NCBI GenBank assembly: GCA_051010055.1
Contig: JBPCVY010000206.1
Coordinates: 1 to 36,695 of the forward strand
Origin: CAJQND01 sp051010055
GTDB taxonomy: Bacteria; Pseudomonadota; Alphaproteobacteria; Rhizobiales; CAJQND01
DNA length: 36,695 nucleotides
Reading direction: 5' to 3'
Translations under genes and position numbers: made by a program
The notes under the pieces: generated by a model
The model's input: the letters and a program-made list of their open reading frames with translations, nothing else
The model's database searches: none
Told to the model about the DNA's origin: nothing
Shown: in pieces, positions 9,460-17,143 of the stretch
Layout: the number at the start of each line of letters is the position of its first letter
How positions within the stretch are numbered: position 1 is the stretch's first letter

Positions 9460-10392
9460 CTACTGTGCGGGCGCGCGCTTCTTCCACCTGTTGGGGCGGG
9501 GCTCCACTGTTTTCAGATATGCAGCAATTGCCGCACGGTCTTCAACGGTCAGTTTGGCCATATTTTCCTGCACCGCAACCATGGAACCACCGAATGAATC
9601 GTATTCCGGTGTAAAGCCGGTCTCAAGCGATGACGCAATATCGGCTTCCGACCACCCTCCAAGGCCATCTTTATGCGGGGTGATGTTCGGAATAAAGCCT
9701 TCACCTTCCGGCGCAGGCCCGCCGGAAAGTTGCCATTCTTTATCAGGGCCACCGAGAAGGTTGCGCGGTGTATGGCACTCCCCGCAGTGGCCAGGGCCGG
9801 TCACCAGATAAGCGCCGCGGTTGATTTTATCATCGGCGCCATCAATCAACTTGAACGGCTGATTGTCGGCAAAAAGGAACTTCCACCCGCCAAGTGCGCG
9901 CCGGAACCGGAACGGCAAAGGCAAGTCATGGTCCGGCACTTCCGATTTGACAGGCTCCAACGTGTCCATGAACGCTTTGAGGTCTACAACATCGCGCATA
10001 TTCATGCGCTGGTAGGAGGCATAGGGAAATGCCGGGTAGTAATGGGCCCCATCCGGTGAAACGCCACGCATGACAGCATTAGCGAAATCCGCATTGCTCC
10101 AGCCGCCAATGCCGCTTTCTTCATCTGGAGAGACATTGGGCGCATAAAAGGTGCCGAACGGTGTCTTGAACGATAGTCCGCCGGCAAGCTTGAGTTTGTC
10201 TTCGCCTTTGGCGCCGGGGGCGGCGTGACAGGAGGCGCAGCCGGAGGCGTAAAAAACATACTCACCGCGTTCTGCATTTCCTGGCTCGGGAGGCACTTCA
10301 CCTTCTGCGAAAACCTTTGGCTGGGTAATGAACCAGAACACCACCGCTCCGGCGATTGCCAGCAACACAAGAAATTTCAGAAATGCCCGCAT
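9460..10392 (-). CDS. Membrane-anchored diheme cytochrome c (dehydrogenase-subunit type)
   Basis: This 310-residue protein has an uncleaved-looking N-terminal helix (about residues 4-22) followed by two class I cytochrome c domains. The two heme-attachment motifs are CASCH (52-56) and CGECH (203-207). Each is followed by candidate axial Met regions, for example NMRDV after the first. The architecture matches cytochrome c subunits that accept electrons from periplasmic alcohol or aldehyde dehydrogenases and pass them to the respiratory chain. No such dehydrogenase catalytic subunit lies alongside, so the partner is unknown. It follows the cytochrome c' gene by 31 bp on the same strand and precedes the MscS gene, suggesting co-transcription. 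Confidence 0.92.
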   Translation of the reverse strand: MRAFLKFLVLLAIAGAVVFWFITQPKVFAEGEVPPEPGNAERGEYVFYASGCASCHAAPGAKGEDKLKLAGGLSFKTPFGTFYAPNVSPDEESGIGGWSNADFANAVMRGVSPDGAHYYPAFPYASYQRMNMRDVVDLKAFMDTLEPVKSEVPDHDLPLPFRFRRALGGWKFLFADNQPFKLIDGADDKINRGAYLVTGPGHCGECHTPRNLLGGPDKEWQLSGGPAPEGEGFIPNITPHKDGLGGWSEADIASSLETGFTPEYDSFGGSMVAVQENMAKLTVEDRAAIAAYLKTVEPRPNRWKKRAPAQ

Positions 10393-10423
10393 CTGTCTTC
10401 GTTCAAAACCCCCGGATCCGGTG

Positions 10424-10870
10424 TCAGTTTTTCTTTACACGGTATTTCTCATGACATGCCTTGCAATTACCAGCCATTTTTCCAAAGGCGCCCTTGAAAC
10501 TGTCCATGCCGCCCTTTGCAGCGTCTGCCGCTGCGGCGGTATCAGCGGCAAACTGTGCGCTGATTTTATTGAACCCTGCCATGTCTTCCCAAATGGCTGG
10601 AGCGGCCTCCGTATCGCCGCCGGTTTTTGAATTATCAGGAAAGAATGCGGGAAATCCAAGGGCGGAGGAATTTATAGTGCGCATGGCAAGCTCTGCTGCG
10701 GCTGCATCATACTCCATCTGGCCTTTCATCATTGCCCCGGCCACCTTCATTGCCGCGCCGACATTCTTCATCAAAGCCTGGCGTGTTGCGATTGGGTCTT
10801 CTGCGGCAATCGCTGGTGTGCAGATTGCCAGAAAACATGTTGCGGCGGTGATTTTCGCAAAGGTGTGCAT
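10424..10870 (-). CDS. Cytochrome c' (class II cytochrome c)
   Basis: This is a 148-residue periplasmic cytochrome of the four-helix-bundle class II type. The signal peptide ends near TPAIA|AED (about residue 23). The single heme motif CKACH is at residues 136-140, close to the C-terminus, which is diagnostic of cytochrome c'. The region before it (ARQALMKNVGAAMK...) is amphipathic helical sequence as expected. Cytochromes c' bind NO and CO at a five-coordinate heme and are linked to NO tolerance. GGAGGAG precedes the ATG at 10868-10870. It is first of three same-strand genes with the diheme cytochrome and the MscS channel. Confidence 0.93.
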   Translation of the reverse strand: MHTFAKITAATCFLAICTPAIAAEDPIATRQALMKNVGAAMKVAGAMMKGQMEYDAAAAELAMRTINSSALGFPAFFPDNSKTGGDTEAAPAIWEDMAGFNKISAQFAADTAAAADAAKGGMDSFKGAFGKMAGNCKACHEKYRVKKN

Positions 10871-11108
10871 AGGGGCTCCTCCGTTTCAAAATTTGACCAG
10901 AATTCTGATGCGCCAGTAATGACGCGCTCGCTGCATAAGAACGGTTGAGATTAACAGACGGAATTGGCCTGGCAATAGGCAGTTTTAATGACATTTCCGT
11001 GTTTGAAACTTCGCATGGATGGTGAAATTTTCTGGTGTTTACACATCTGTTACAATCGTGAAACTGATGGCCTGTGCGTTATCTCTTCTAATTTGGTGAG
11101 GGCGTGTT

Positions 11109-12197
11109 TTGAAAGCAGCTGTATGCCGGAAGTTTGGCGGTCCTCTTGAAATTGAAAGTGTTGGCCTTGCGAGCCCGTCAGAGGGCGAAGTGAAGGTGAA
11201 AATGGCCGCCTGCGCCATTTGCCATTCTGACATTATCGCGCTTGACGGGGGCTGGGGCGGCGAGCTTCCGGCAGTGTTTGGCCATGAAGCAGCTGGCATT
11301 GTCGAGGCGGTGGGCCCGGGCGTTACTCATCTAAAGCCCGGTGATCATGCGGTGGTAACTCTCATAAGGTCTTGCGGGCGCTGCCATTATTGCGCGCAAG
11401 GTAAGACGGTTGTGTGCGAGACCTCGTTTCCCATTGATGAGAACAGCCCTCTTACTGATAGTGACGGCAAAACCATTACCCATGGGTTGAGAACCGGCGC
11501 CTTTGCCGAATATGTGACGGTGCATGGCTCACAAGCGGTTGCAATCGATAAATCGGTGCCGCTTGACAGCGCATCGCTCCTGGGCTGCGGTGTTATTACC
11601 GGGCTTGGTTCTGTCTGGAACACCGCAAACGTGCCCGCCGGGGCCACGGTGGTGGTAATCGGCTGTGGCGGTGTGGGCCTAAATGCGGTGCAGGGTGCAG
11701 CCCTTGCTGGAGCAAAAACCATCATCGGCCTGGACCTGGCTGAGGACAAACTTGAAGCTGCCCTGGCCTTTGGTGCAACCCATGCATTTCATGCAGGCGA
11801 TAATGAGGGGCCTGACAAGGTGCGCGCGGTTACGGACGGGCGGGGCGCTGATTTCGTATTTGTCACTGTTGGCGCGAAGATAGCGGTTGACCGCAGTCAC
11901 GATTATCTCGCCCCGGCTGGCGCGGTGGTGATTGTCGGTATGCCGGACAGCGGGGTTATGGGCGAGTTTGAACCGGCGGAGTTTGCCTTCAACAGCCACA
12001 AAATCATCGGCTCATGCATGGGCTCAACAAAAGTGGCAACGGACATTCCCCGCCTTGTCGATTTTTATATGCAGGGCCGATTGAAACTGGATGAATTGAT
12101 CACCGGAAGATTTTCCCTGGAGGAGATCAATGAGGCGATCGGTTCTGTCCGGCGCGGCGAGGCATTGCGCAACGTAGTCGTTTTTGAAATTTCGTAA
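11109..12197 (+). CDS. Zinc-dependent alcohol dehydrogenase (MDR superfamily)
   Basis: This 362-residue medium-chain dehydrogenase oxidises an alcohol using NAD(P)+. The catalytic zinc site is visible as Cys38-His39-Ser40, His59-Glu60 and a Cys in LLGCGVITG. A structural zinc site is intact at Cys89, Cys92, Cys95 and Cys103 (CGRCHYCAQGKTVVC). The Rossmann nucleotide loop is VIGCGGVGLNAVQ. The order of motifs is closest to the class III/aryl-alcohol or NDMA-dependent-like group. The start is TTG at 11109, giving the standard MKAAV N-terminus, with GTGAGGG about 7 bases upstream; no better start exists. The next gene begins 14 bp downstream, so the three genes 11109-14390 form an apparent catabolic operon. 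Substrate is not determinable. Confidence 0.9.
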   Translation: MKAAVCRKFGGPLEIESVGLASPSEGEVKVKMAACAICHSDIIALDGGWGGELPAVFGHEAAGIVEAVGPGVTHLKPGDHAVVTLIRSCGRCHYCAQGKTVVCETSFPIDENSPLTDSDGKTITHGLRTGAFAEYVTVHGSQAVAIDKSVPLDSASLLGCGVITGLGSVWNTANVPAGATVVVIGCGGVGLNAVQGAALAGAKTIIGLDLAEDKLEAALAFGATHAFHAGDNEGPDKVRAVTDGRGADFVFVTVGAKIAVDRSHDYLAPAGAVVIVGMPDSGVMGEFEPAEFAFNSHKIIGSCMGSTKVATDIPRLVDFYMQGRLKLDELITGRFSLEEINEAIGSVRRGEALRNVVVFEIS

Positions 12198-12211
12198 GAA
12201 AGCAAACAGCA

Positions 12212-13420
12212 ATGAAGATTAAGGATTTCAAGACCTGGGTTGTGGGCAATCCGCCGCCAAGTTTTGGCGGGCGCTACTTTATTTTTCTAAAGCTTGTTAC
12301 TGACAGCGGAATTGCCGGATATGGCGAGGTCTATGCCGCAACATTCAACCCGCACACTATCGAGCACATGATTGCCGATGTGTGTGAGCGCGAAGTTATC
12401 GGCGCCAATCCCTTCCACATCGAAAAACTGTGGCGGCGGGTTTACGGGCGCGGCTATTCGCTACGGCCTGATATTTCCCTCATGGGGGTTCTGAGCGGCA
12501 TTGAAATGGCTCTGTGGGATATTGTGGGCAAGGAGTGCGGCAAGCCCGCCTATGAACTCCTCGGCGGGAAGGTGCACGAGCGCTTGCGCTCATACACCTA
12601 TCTTTATCCCAAAGACGGGAACGTTTATCCCGATGCGCCCGATGATACCCATGTTTATTTGAACCCGGACACCGCGGCCCAAAGGGCGCTTGATTATGTG
12701 GAGATGGGATTTACGGCGGTGAAGTTCGATCCGGCCGGGCCCTACACGGTTTACGATGGCGGCATGCCCACACTGGAAGAGCTCGACCGCTCCGAGCAGT
12801 TCGTCAAACGCATCCGCGAGGCGGTTGGCAAAAAGGCCGATATGCTGTTTGGCACCCATGGACAGTTTACAACCGCCGGGGCCATTCGCCTTGCCAAACG
12901 GCTTGAGCCATATGACCCGCTTTGGTTCGAAGAACCGGTGCCGCCGGAGAACCCCAGGGAAATGGCGCGGGTGGCGCGGCAAACTTCCATCCCCATAGCA
13001 ACCGGTGAACGGTTGACCACAAAATATGAGTTTGCGCGGGTTCTAGAAGAACAAGCAGCTTCCATTTTGCAGATGGCGCTGGGCCGGGTTGGTGGGCTTT
13101 TGGAGTGCAAAAAAATCGCCGGGATGGCGGAAACCTATTATGCCCAGCTTGCGCCTCATCTTTATTGCGGCCCGCTTGAAGGGGCAGCCAATGTGCAGAT
13201 TGCCACATGTTCTCCGAATTTCCTCATTCTTGAAAGCATTCAGCGCTGGGATGGGTTTTTTGCAGACATTCTGAAAACACCCATGCGCTGGGAAGATGGC
13301 TATGTGATACCGCCAGATGCGCCGGGGCTTGGCATTGAGCTTAATGAGGAGGTGGCCGAAGCCCACCCTTGGACAGGCTCTGAACTTCATCTGGAAATGG
13401 GGCAAGACCCTGTGCGGTAG
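12212..13420 (+). CDS. Mandelate racemase/muconate lactonizing enzyme family protein (sugar-acid dehydratase-like)
   Basis: This is a 402-residue enolase-superfamily protein. The N-terminal capping domain (about 1-125) includes GYGEVYAATFNPHTIE and the ALWDIVGKECGKPAYELLGG signature of the mandelate racemase-type barrel entry. The barrel has WFEEPVPPENP (Glu240), TGERLTTKYEF (Glu266) and a later His in APHLYCGP, arranged as in mannonate/galactonate dehydratase-type enzymes. Where the first metal ligand (Asp of D-x-H) is expected the sequence reads GTHG, with Gly214 in the Asp position and His216 kept. Neighbouring dehydrogenase and reductase genes support a role in sugar-acid or related hydroxy-acid catabolism. 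The exact substrate is unknown and activity should not be assumed. Confidence 0.87.
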   Translation: MKIKDFKTWVVGNPPPSFGGRYFIFLKLVTDSGIAGYGEVYAATFNPHTIEHMIADVCEREVIGANPFHIEKLWRRVYGRGYSLRPDISLMGVLSGIEMALWDIVGKECGKPAYELLGGKVHERLRSYTYLYPKDGNVYPDAPDDTHVYLNPDTAAQRALDYVEMGFTAVKFDPAGPYTVYDGGMPTLEELDRSEQFVKRIREAVGKKADMLFGTHGQFTTAGAIRLAKRLEPYDPLWFEEPVPPENPREMARVARQTSIPIATGERLTTKYEFARVLEEQAASILQMALGRVGGLLECKKIAGMAETYYAQLAPHLYCGPLEGAANVQIATCSPNFLILESIQRWDGFFADILKTPMRWEDGYVIPPDAPGLGIELNEEVAEAHPWTGSELHLEMGQDPVR

Positions 13421-13433
13421 CGGGAGTGGTGAT

Positions 13434-14390
13434 GTGAAGGTTGGATTTATTGGTCTTGGCAATGTTGGCGGAAAACTTGCCGGCAGCTTGTTGCGCAATG
13501 ATGCTGAACTATGGGTGCGCGATCTTGATAAGCCGACGGCAAAACCGTTGCTTGACCAAGGCGCCCATTGGGCAGACAGCCCGAAAGAAATGGCCGAAGC
13601 GGTTGATGTGGTGATCACATGCCTGCCATCGCCTGCTGCAAGTGCTGCGGTGATGGAAGCAGAAGACGGAATTCTTGCAGGGCTTTCGCCAGGCAAAATC
13701 TGGGCCGAAATGAGCACCACCGATGAAGCGGAGGTGAAGCGGCTGGGTGAATTGGTGAGCGCGCTTGGCGCTGAACCTGTCGATTGCCCGGTTTCCGGCG
13801 GCTGTCACCGGGCAGCTACCGGAAATATTTCAATTTTTGCCGGGTGCGAACGGGAAACTTTCGACCGCATGATGCCTCTATTGACCAAGATGGGACGGCG
13901 GATTCTGCATACCGGCCCCCTGGGGTCGGCATCCATGCTGAAGGTTCTGACCAACTATCTGGCCACTGCCAACCTTGTTACCTTGTGCGAGGCGCTTGTT
14001 ACTGCCAAGGCGGCGGGCATGGACCTTGCCATAACCTATGAAGCGGTGCGCATTTCTTCGGGCAATTCATTTGTGCACGAAACCGAAAGCCAGGTGATTT
14101 TGAACGGCAGCCGGGACATCAATTTCACCATGGACCTGGTGTCCAAGGATATCGGTATCTTCCAGGCCATTGCTGAACGCGCCGGTGTGCCGCTGGAAGT
14201 ATCGCCAAAGCTGATTGAAATTTTCAAGGACGGTGAAGGGCGGTACGGCCCGCGCGAATGGTCGCCGAACATTGTCAAACGGCTGGAAGAGGCCACAGGT
14301 CTTGATATACGCGCGCCGGGATTTCCTGCTGAAATGGTCGATGATGAGCCCGAAGAGCCCGGCTATGAAGTTGAGGTGAGGCGCCGCTAG
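13434..14390 (+). CDS. NAD(P)-dependent 3-hydroxyisobutyrate dehydrogenase-family oxidoreductase
   Basis: This 318-residue beta-hydroxyacid dehydrogenase starts MKVGFIGLGNVGGKLAGSLL, whose GLGNVG (7-12) is the dinucleotide-binding loop. It continues with DCPVSGG (substrate-binding signature near 120-127), and Lys170 in SMLKVLTNYL is the conserved catalytic lysine of the 3-hydroxyisobutyrate/tartronate semialdehyde reductase family. The frame is open further upstream, but I chose GTG at 13434 because GGGAG lies 7 bases before it and the family always begins at this point. It follows the enolase-superfamily gene by 13 bp and probably reduces or oxidises a 3-hydroxy acid produced in the same pathway. 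A hairpin resembling a terminator spans its stop codon. Confidence 0.9.
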   Translation: MKVGFIGLGNVGGKLAGSLLRNDAELWVRDLDKPTAKPLLDQGAHWADSPKEMAEAVDVVITCLPSPAASAAVMEAEDGILAGLSPGKIWAEMSTTDEAEVKRLGELVSALGAEPVDCPVSGGCHRAATGNISIFAGCERETFDRMMPLLTKMGRRILHTGPLGSASMLKVLTNYLATANLVTLCEALVTAKAAGMDLAITYEAVRISSGNSFVHETESQVILNGSRDINFTMDLVSKDIGIFQAIAERAGVPLEVSPKLIEIFKDGEGRYGPREWSPNIVKRLEEATGLDIRAPGFPAEMVDDEPEEPGYEVEVRRR

Positions 14391-14412
14391 AGCAAATTTC
14401 GCTCTGGGCGCC
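14380..14412. terminator. Candidate bidirectional hairpin terminator between convergent genes
   Basis: A nested inverted repeat spans the end of the reductase gene and the gap before the convergent methyltransferase gene: outer arms GGCGCC at 14380-14385 and 14407-14412, inner arms AGAGC (14389-14393) and GCTCT (14401-14405), with a 7-base AT-rich loop. It has no clear U-tract on either side, so intrinsic termination is plausible but not certain. Confidence 0.45.
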
Positions 14413-14420
14413 CCACTAAT

Positions 14421-15287
14421 TCATTTCGCCTGCTGAAGAACCCCGTGGGCCTTAAACAACGGCACCTGATTTTCACCGAACAATGAGGCCTGTTCAGTCA
14501 AAAACGCCTTGTTTTTGTCTTCTTCTTCGATGCGCTCATTATTCTGAATAATGCGGAAATTCTGCGCTGCCATCCGGTCCCAGGCAAAGTCGACCCAGTC
14601 TTTTTTGTCTTTTTTGGCGTCTTGAATGGCAAGAACAAAATATTGCTGAACGCGGTTTGCTGTGACGCCCTGGCCGATGCAGGGGCTCGCCAGATAGTTG
14701 CTTGATTCAGCAATATCGGTGCGCCTCAACAATTCCTCGTTCAGCGCTTTGCAACTCGATTGTACGGCAGACAAATCGTCTTCCGGAGCCGCCGGTGAAA
14801 TCACGCCGCTGCCGGCAAGTGTTACGAGAGTTTCAGCTATTTGCGCAACAGAACGGTCTTTCAGGGTGTTGTGTGCCTCAAGCTCGGCGATTGTTTTCGG
14901 CGCGAATTTATTCTCCGCCATCGCTGCTACCACAGGCTCGATGACCTCTTTGTTCAGGCTGATAGTGCCGCCAATTTCAAGTGCGAGCGCGGTATAATCC
15001 AGCGTCTTTGGATGGCGCACCAGCACAAACCTCAAGTCGCGCAACAGCTTGTCGCGTTCTTCGACCGACAAGGAACGCGGCCCTTTGATGAAGATATCGG
15101 ACCGGAACCGGCGGTTCATGCAATAATCCCGCACGGTTTCGCGCAACACCACATCTCCAATAGAATTGATGAGATTGATATGATTTTGCGTAGGATTGAA
15201 TACATCGAGGTGGGACAGAATATCGGCCGGGCAAGCATAATCCAGCTTCGCGCTGCTCATGGATTTTGCCACATCGGAAAATGGCAT
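14421..15287 (-). CDS. Methyltransferase regulatory domain half (C-terminal part of a TGA-split gene)
   Basis: This 288-residue frame reads like the methyltransferase regulatory domain (PF10119-type) that normally forms the C-terminal half of a ~520-residue SAM methyltransferase: ACPADILSHLDVFN, LRETVRDYCMNRRFRSDIFIKGPRSLSVEE and a long helical C-terminus. It lies in the same frame as the catalytic half just upstream (15294-15992), separated only by a TGA (15294-15296) and two codons. Its own ATG at 15285-15287 has no convincing ribosome site. The most economical reading is one gene interrupted by a TGG-to-TGA change; translational coupling or readthrough could still give product. Confidence is high for the domain, moderate for separate expression. 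Confidence 0.7.
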   Translation of the reverse strand: MPFSDVAKSMSSAKLDYACPADILSHLDVFNPTQNHINLINSIGDVVLRETVRDYCMNRRFRSDIFIKGPRSLSVEERDKLLRDLRFVLVRHPKTLDYTALALEIGGTISLNKEVIEPVVAAMAENKFAPKTIAELEAHNTLKDRSVAQIAETLVTLAGSGVISPAAPEDDLSAVQSSCKALNEELLRRTDIAESSNYLASPCIGQGVTANRVQQYFVLAIQDAKKDKKDWVDFAWDRMAAQNFRIIQNNERIEEEDKNKAFLTEQASLFGENQVPLFKAHGVLQQAK

Positions 15288-15293
15288 TACCGG

Positions 15294-15992
15294 TCAGAAA
15301 TCGTGGAAGTATTCATGGACCAGATAGTTCGTGTCCTGGTTCTTCAAAGCTTCCAGATGGGCCTTTGCGTCAGGGTTTGCAGCAAAGAACCTGGCATCTG
15401 TCTGGCTCACCACGTTGGCAAACTCAATCGCCTTTCTAAAGCTTTCCCGCGGATCTTCTGAGGCAACCGCGGTGACTTCCTTGTGCAATTTCATAAGATT
15501 GACAAGCGGAACGACAGGCGCCCAGCCTGGCTGGCAATTGTATGAAACCTGCAGGGCGCCGCCCACTTTCAGTTTGCGCCTGAGCAATTCAAGGATTGCC
15601 TCACGGTTCTTGTCGGAAACCCAGGTCCAAACCCCGTGCATTGAAATATAGTCAAACTCCGGCAAGTCATCGCGCGCAAGAAGTTCTTCAAACGAATCGT
15701 TCAACACCCTTGCATCGGCTCCCGAGGCGGTTGCCAGTTTCTGTGCATGGAGCGCATGTTGTGGATTGAAATCACAGCCCCAGAACTCGCCATTCAACGC
15801 GGCAGCATGAATGTTGAAGCTGAGACCCTGGCCGAAACCCAATTCGAGATAGCGGAAATTTTCAAGCTTGGGCGGCATGAAACCTCGGGCAAGAATTGCC
15901 AAAGCTATGTTCCGGGGAGATTGGGTTTTATAGTAGCCTTTGGTGTATGTAACATCCGATGAATATCCATCGGTCCAATTTTTATGTTCCAT
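15294..15992 (-). CDS. Class I SAM-dependent methyltransferase catalytic half, ended by an in-frame TGA
   Basis: This 232-residue frame is the catalytic part of a SAM-dependent methyltransferase. The SAM-binding motif I is ELGFGQG at residues 50-56, with an acidic residue after it in FWGCDFNPQHALHAQ, and YISMHGVWTWV later in the fold. The protein ends at VHEYFHDF and then TGA. In family members this point runs on through a Trp into the regulatory domain, which is found here in the same frame two codons later. The upstream region lacks an obvious ribosome-binding sequence. Substrate is unknown; related proteins are generally annotated only by fold. With the downstream half the protein would be about 523 residues, the usual family length. 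Confidence 0.8.
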   Translation of the reverse strand: MEHKNWTDGYSSDVTYTKGYYKTQSPRNIALAILARGFMPPKLENFRYLELGFGQGLSFNIHAAALNGEFWGCDFNPQHALHAQKLATASGADARVLNDSFEELLARDDLPEFDYISMHGVWTWVSDKNREAILELLRRKLKVGGALQVSYNCQPGWAPVVPLVNLMKLHKEVTAVASEDPRESFRKAIEFANVVSQTDARFFAANPDAKAHLEALKNQDTNYLVHEYFHDF

Positions 15993-16043
15993 GTTTTGAT
16001 CGAACTTAAAAAATTAGTGTTGAAGTAAAGGAGGAATGTATAC

Positions 16044-16193
16044 GTGAGTAATATGGCGGCTCATCTGCATTTAAACTGTGGCGTGAAAAAGGCATCAAAA
16101 GTAGTCGACCGTGCCCAAAGAAAGCCATTTGTCATCCCGGTCGACCGCAGCTGTAGACAGATGCCCGCTTGTCCTGCTAGGGAGCGGCGTTAA
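16044..16193 (+). CDS. Possible small protein (49 aa), unrecognised
   Basis: A GTG codon at 16044 is preceded by an excellent AAAGGAGG Shine-Dalgarno at 16027-16034 (9-base spacing) and opens a 49-codon frame ending in TAA at 16191-16193, 17 bp before trhO. The product would be basic with four Cys residues (AHLHLNCGVKK near the start, PACPARERR at the end). I do not recognise it. Only the ribosome site and position support it; the frame could be fortuitous. Confidence 0.3.
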   Translation: MSNMAAHLHLNCGVKKASKVVDRAQRKPFVIPVDRSCRQMPACPARERR

Positions 16194-16210
16194 TCAAGGT
16201 ATATTGTTTT

Positions 16211-17128
16211 ATGTCCTCCAAACTCGTTGCCGCACTGTACAAATTTGTACCGCTCGCAGACTATGAACAACGCCGTGAGCCGTTGCAAGCTGTGTGCGAG
16301 AAAAATCATGTCATGGGAACGGTTCTATTGGCCTCAGAAGGCATAAATGGCACGATTGCGGGCCCCGCTGAGGGCATCAGGAACGTCTTAGGCTGGCTGC
16401 GCACGCAGCCCGGACTGGCCGAATTGGAGCATAAGGAATCCTGGGCCGAAACGATGCCGTTTCACCGGATGAAAGTGCGGCTGAAAAAGGAAATTGTCAC
16501 CATGGGTGTCGAAGGAGTTGACCCGAACGCACTCGTTGGCACTTACGTTGAGCCGGAAGACTGGAACGCGCTCATTTCCGATCCGGACGTTGTGCTTGTG
16601 GACACCCGCAATGCCTTCGAATATTCCATAGGCACCTTTCGCGGTGCGATTGATCCGAAAACCAGGTCGTTTCGGGAATTTCCCGATTGGGTAAAAGTTT
16701 CCGAAGAGCTTTCCGAAAAGCCGAAAGTGGCCATGTTCTGCACCGGCGGTATCCGTTGCGAAAAGGCAACTTCCTATTTGAAGGAGCTTGGTTATGAGGA
16801 GGTGTTCCACCTTAAGGGCGGCATTTTGAAATATCTGGAAACGGTGCCGGAAGAAGAAAGCCTGTGGGAGGGCGAATGCTTTGTATTCGACCAGCGGGTT
16901 TCGGTTGGCCATGGGCTGGAGGTTGGTGAATATGACATGTGTCATGCCTGCCGGATGCCACTTGCCGAAGAAGAAAAGCAATCACCGTTCTATGAAAAAG
17001 GGGTGAGTTGCCCGAAATGTCACGCCACCCTTGATGAGCGCAAGCGTGCGCGGTTCAAAAGCCGCCAGAAACAAATTGAGCTTGCAAAAAAGCGCGGCAC
17101 ACGGCACCTGGGCGCCGTTCTCGATTAA
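16211..17128 (+). CDS. trhO: tRNA uridine(34) hydroxylase TrhO (YceA), rhodanese-domain protein
   Basis: TrhO performs oxygen-dependent 5-hydroxylation of uridine 34 in certain tRNAs, the first step towards cmo5U/mo5U wobble modifications. The 305-residue product has the family layout. The N-terminal acylphosphatase-like UPF0176 region has VAALYKFVPL and LASEGINGTIAG. A central rhodanese domain follows with VDTRNAFEYSIGTFRGA and the active loop CTGGIRCEKATSYL, where Cys177 is the predicted catalytic cysteine. The C-terminal cysteine-rich segment has CHACRMP and CPKCHATL, likely metal-binding. Length matches alphaproteobacterial homologues. The ribosome site before the ATG is weak. It converges with the ligand-gated channel gene, 15 bp away, with a small GCCAG/CTGGC hairpin between them. 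Confidence 0.94.
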   Translation: MSSKLVAALYKFVPLADYEQRREPLQAVCEKNHVMGTVLLASEGINGTIAGPAEGIRNVLGWLRTQPGLAELEHKESWAETMPFHRMKVRLKKEIVTMGVEGVDPNALVGTYVEPEDWNALISDPDVVLVDTRNAFEYSIGTFRGAIDPKTRSFREFPDWVKVSEELSEKPKVAMFCTGGIRCEKATSYLKELGYEEVFHLKGGILKYLETVPEEESLWEGECFVFDQRVSVGHGLEVGEYDMCHACRMPLAEEEKQSPFYEKGVSCPKCHATLDERKRARFKSRQKQIELAKKRGTRHLGAVLD

Positions 17129-17143
17129 CCGGCCAGCGGCTGG

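Noticed and set aside
15285..15300. Selenocysteine insertion at the methyltransferase TGA
   Set aside because: The DNA after the TGA shows no SECIS-like hairpin, and the family has Trp, not Cys or Sec, at this point.
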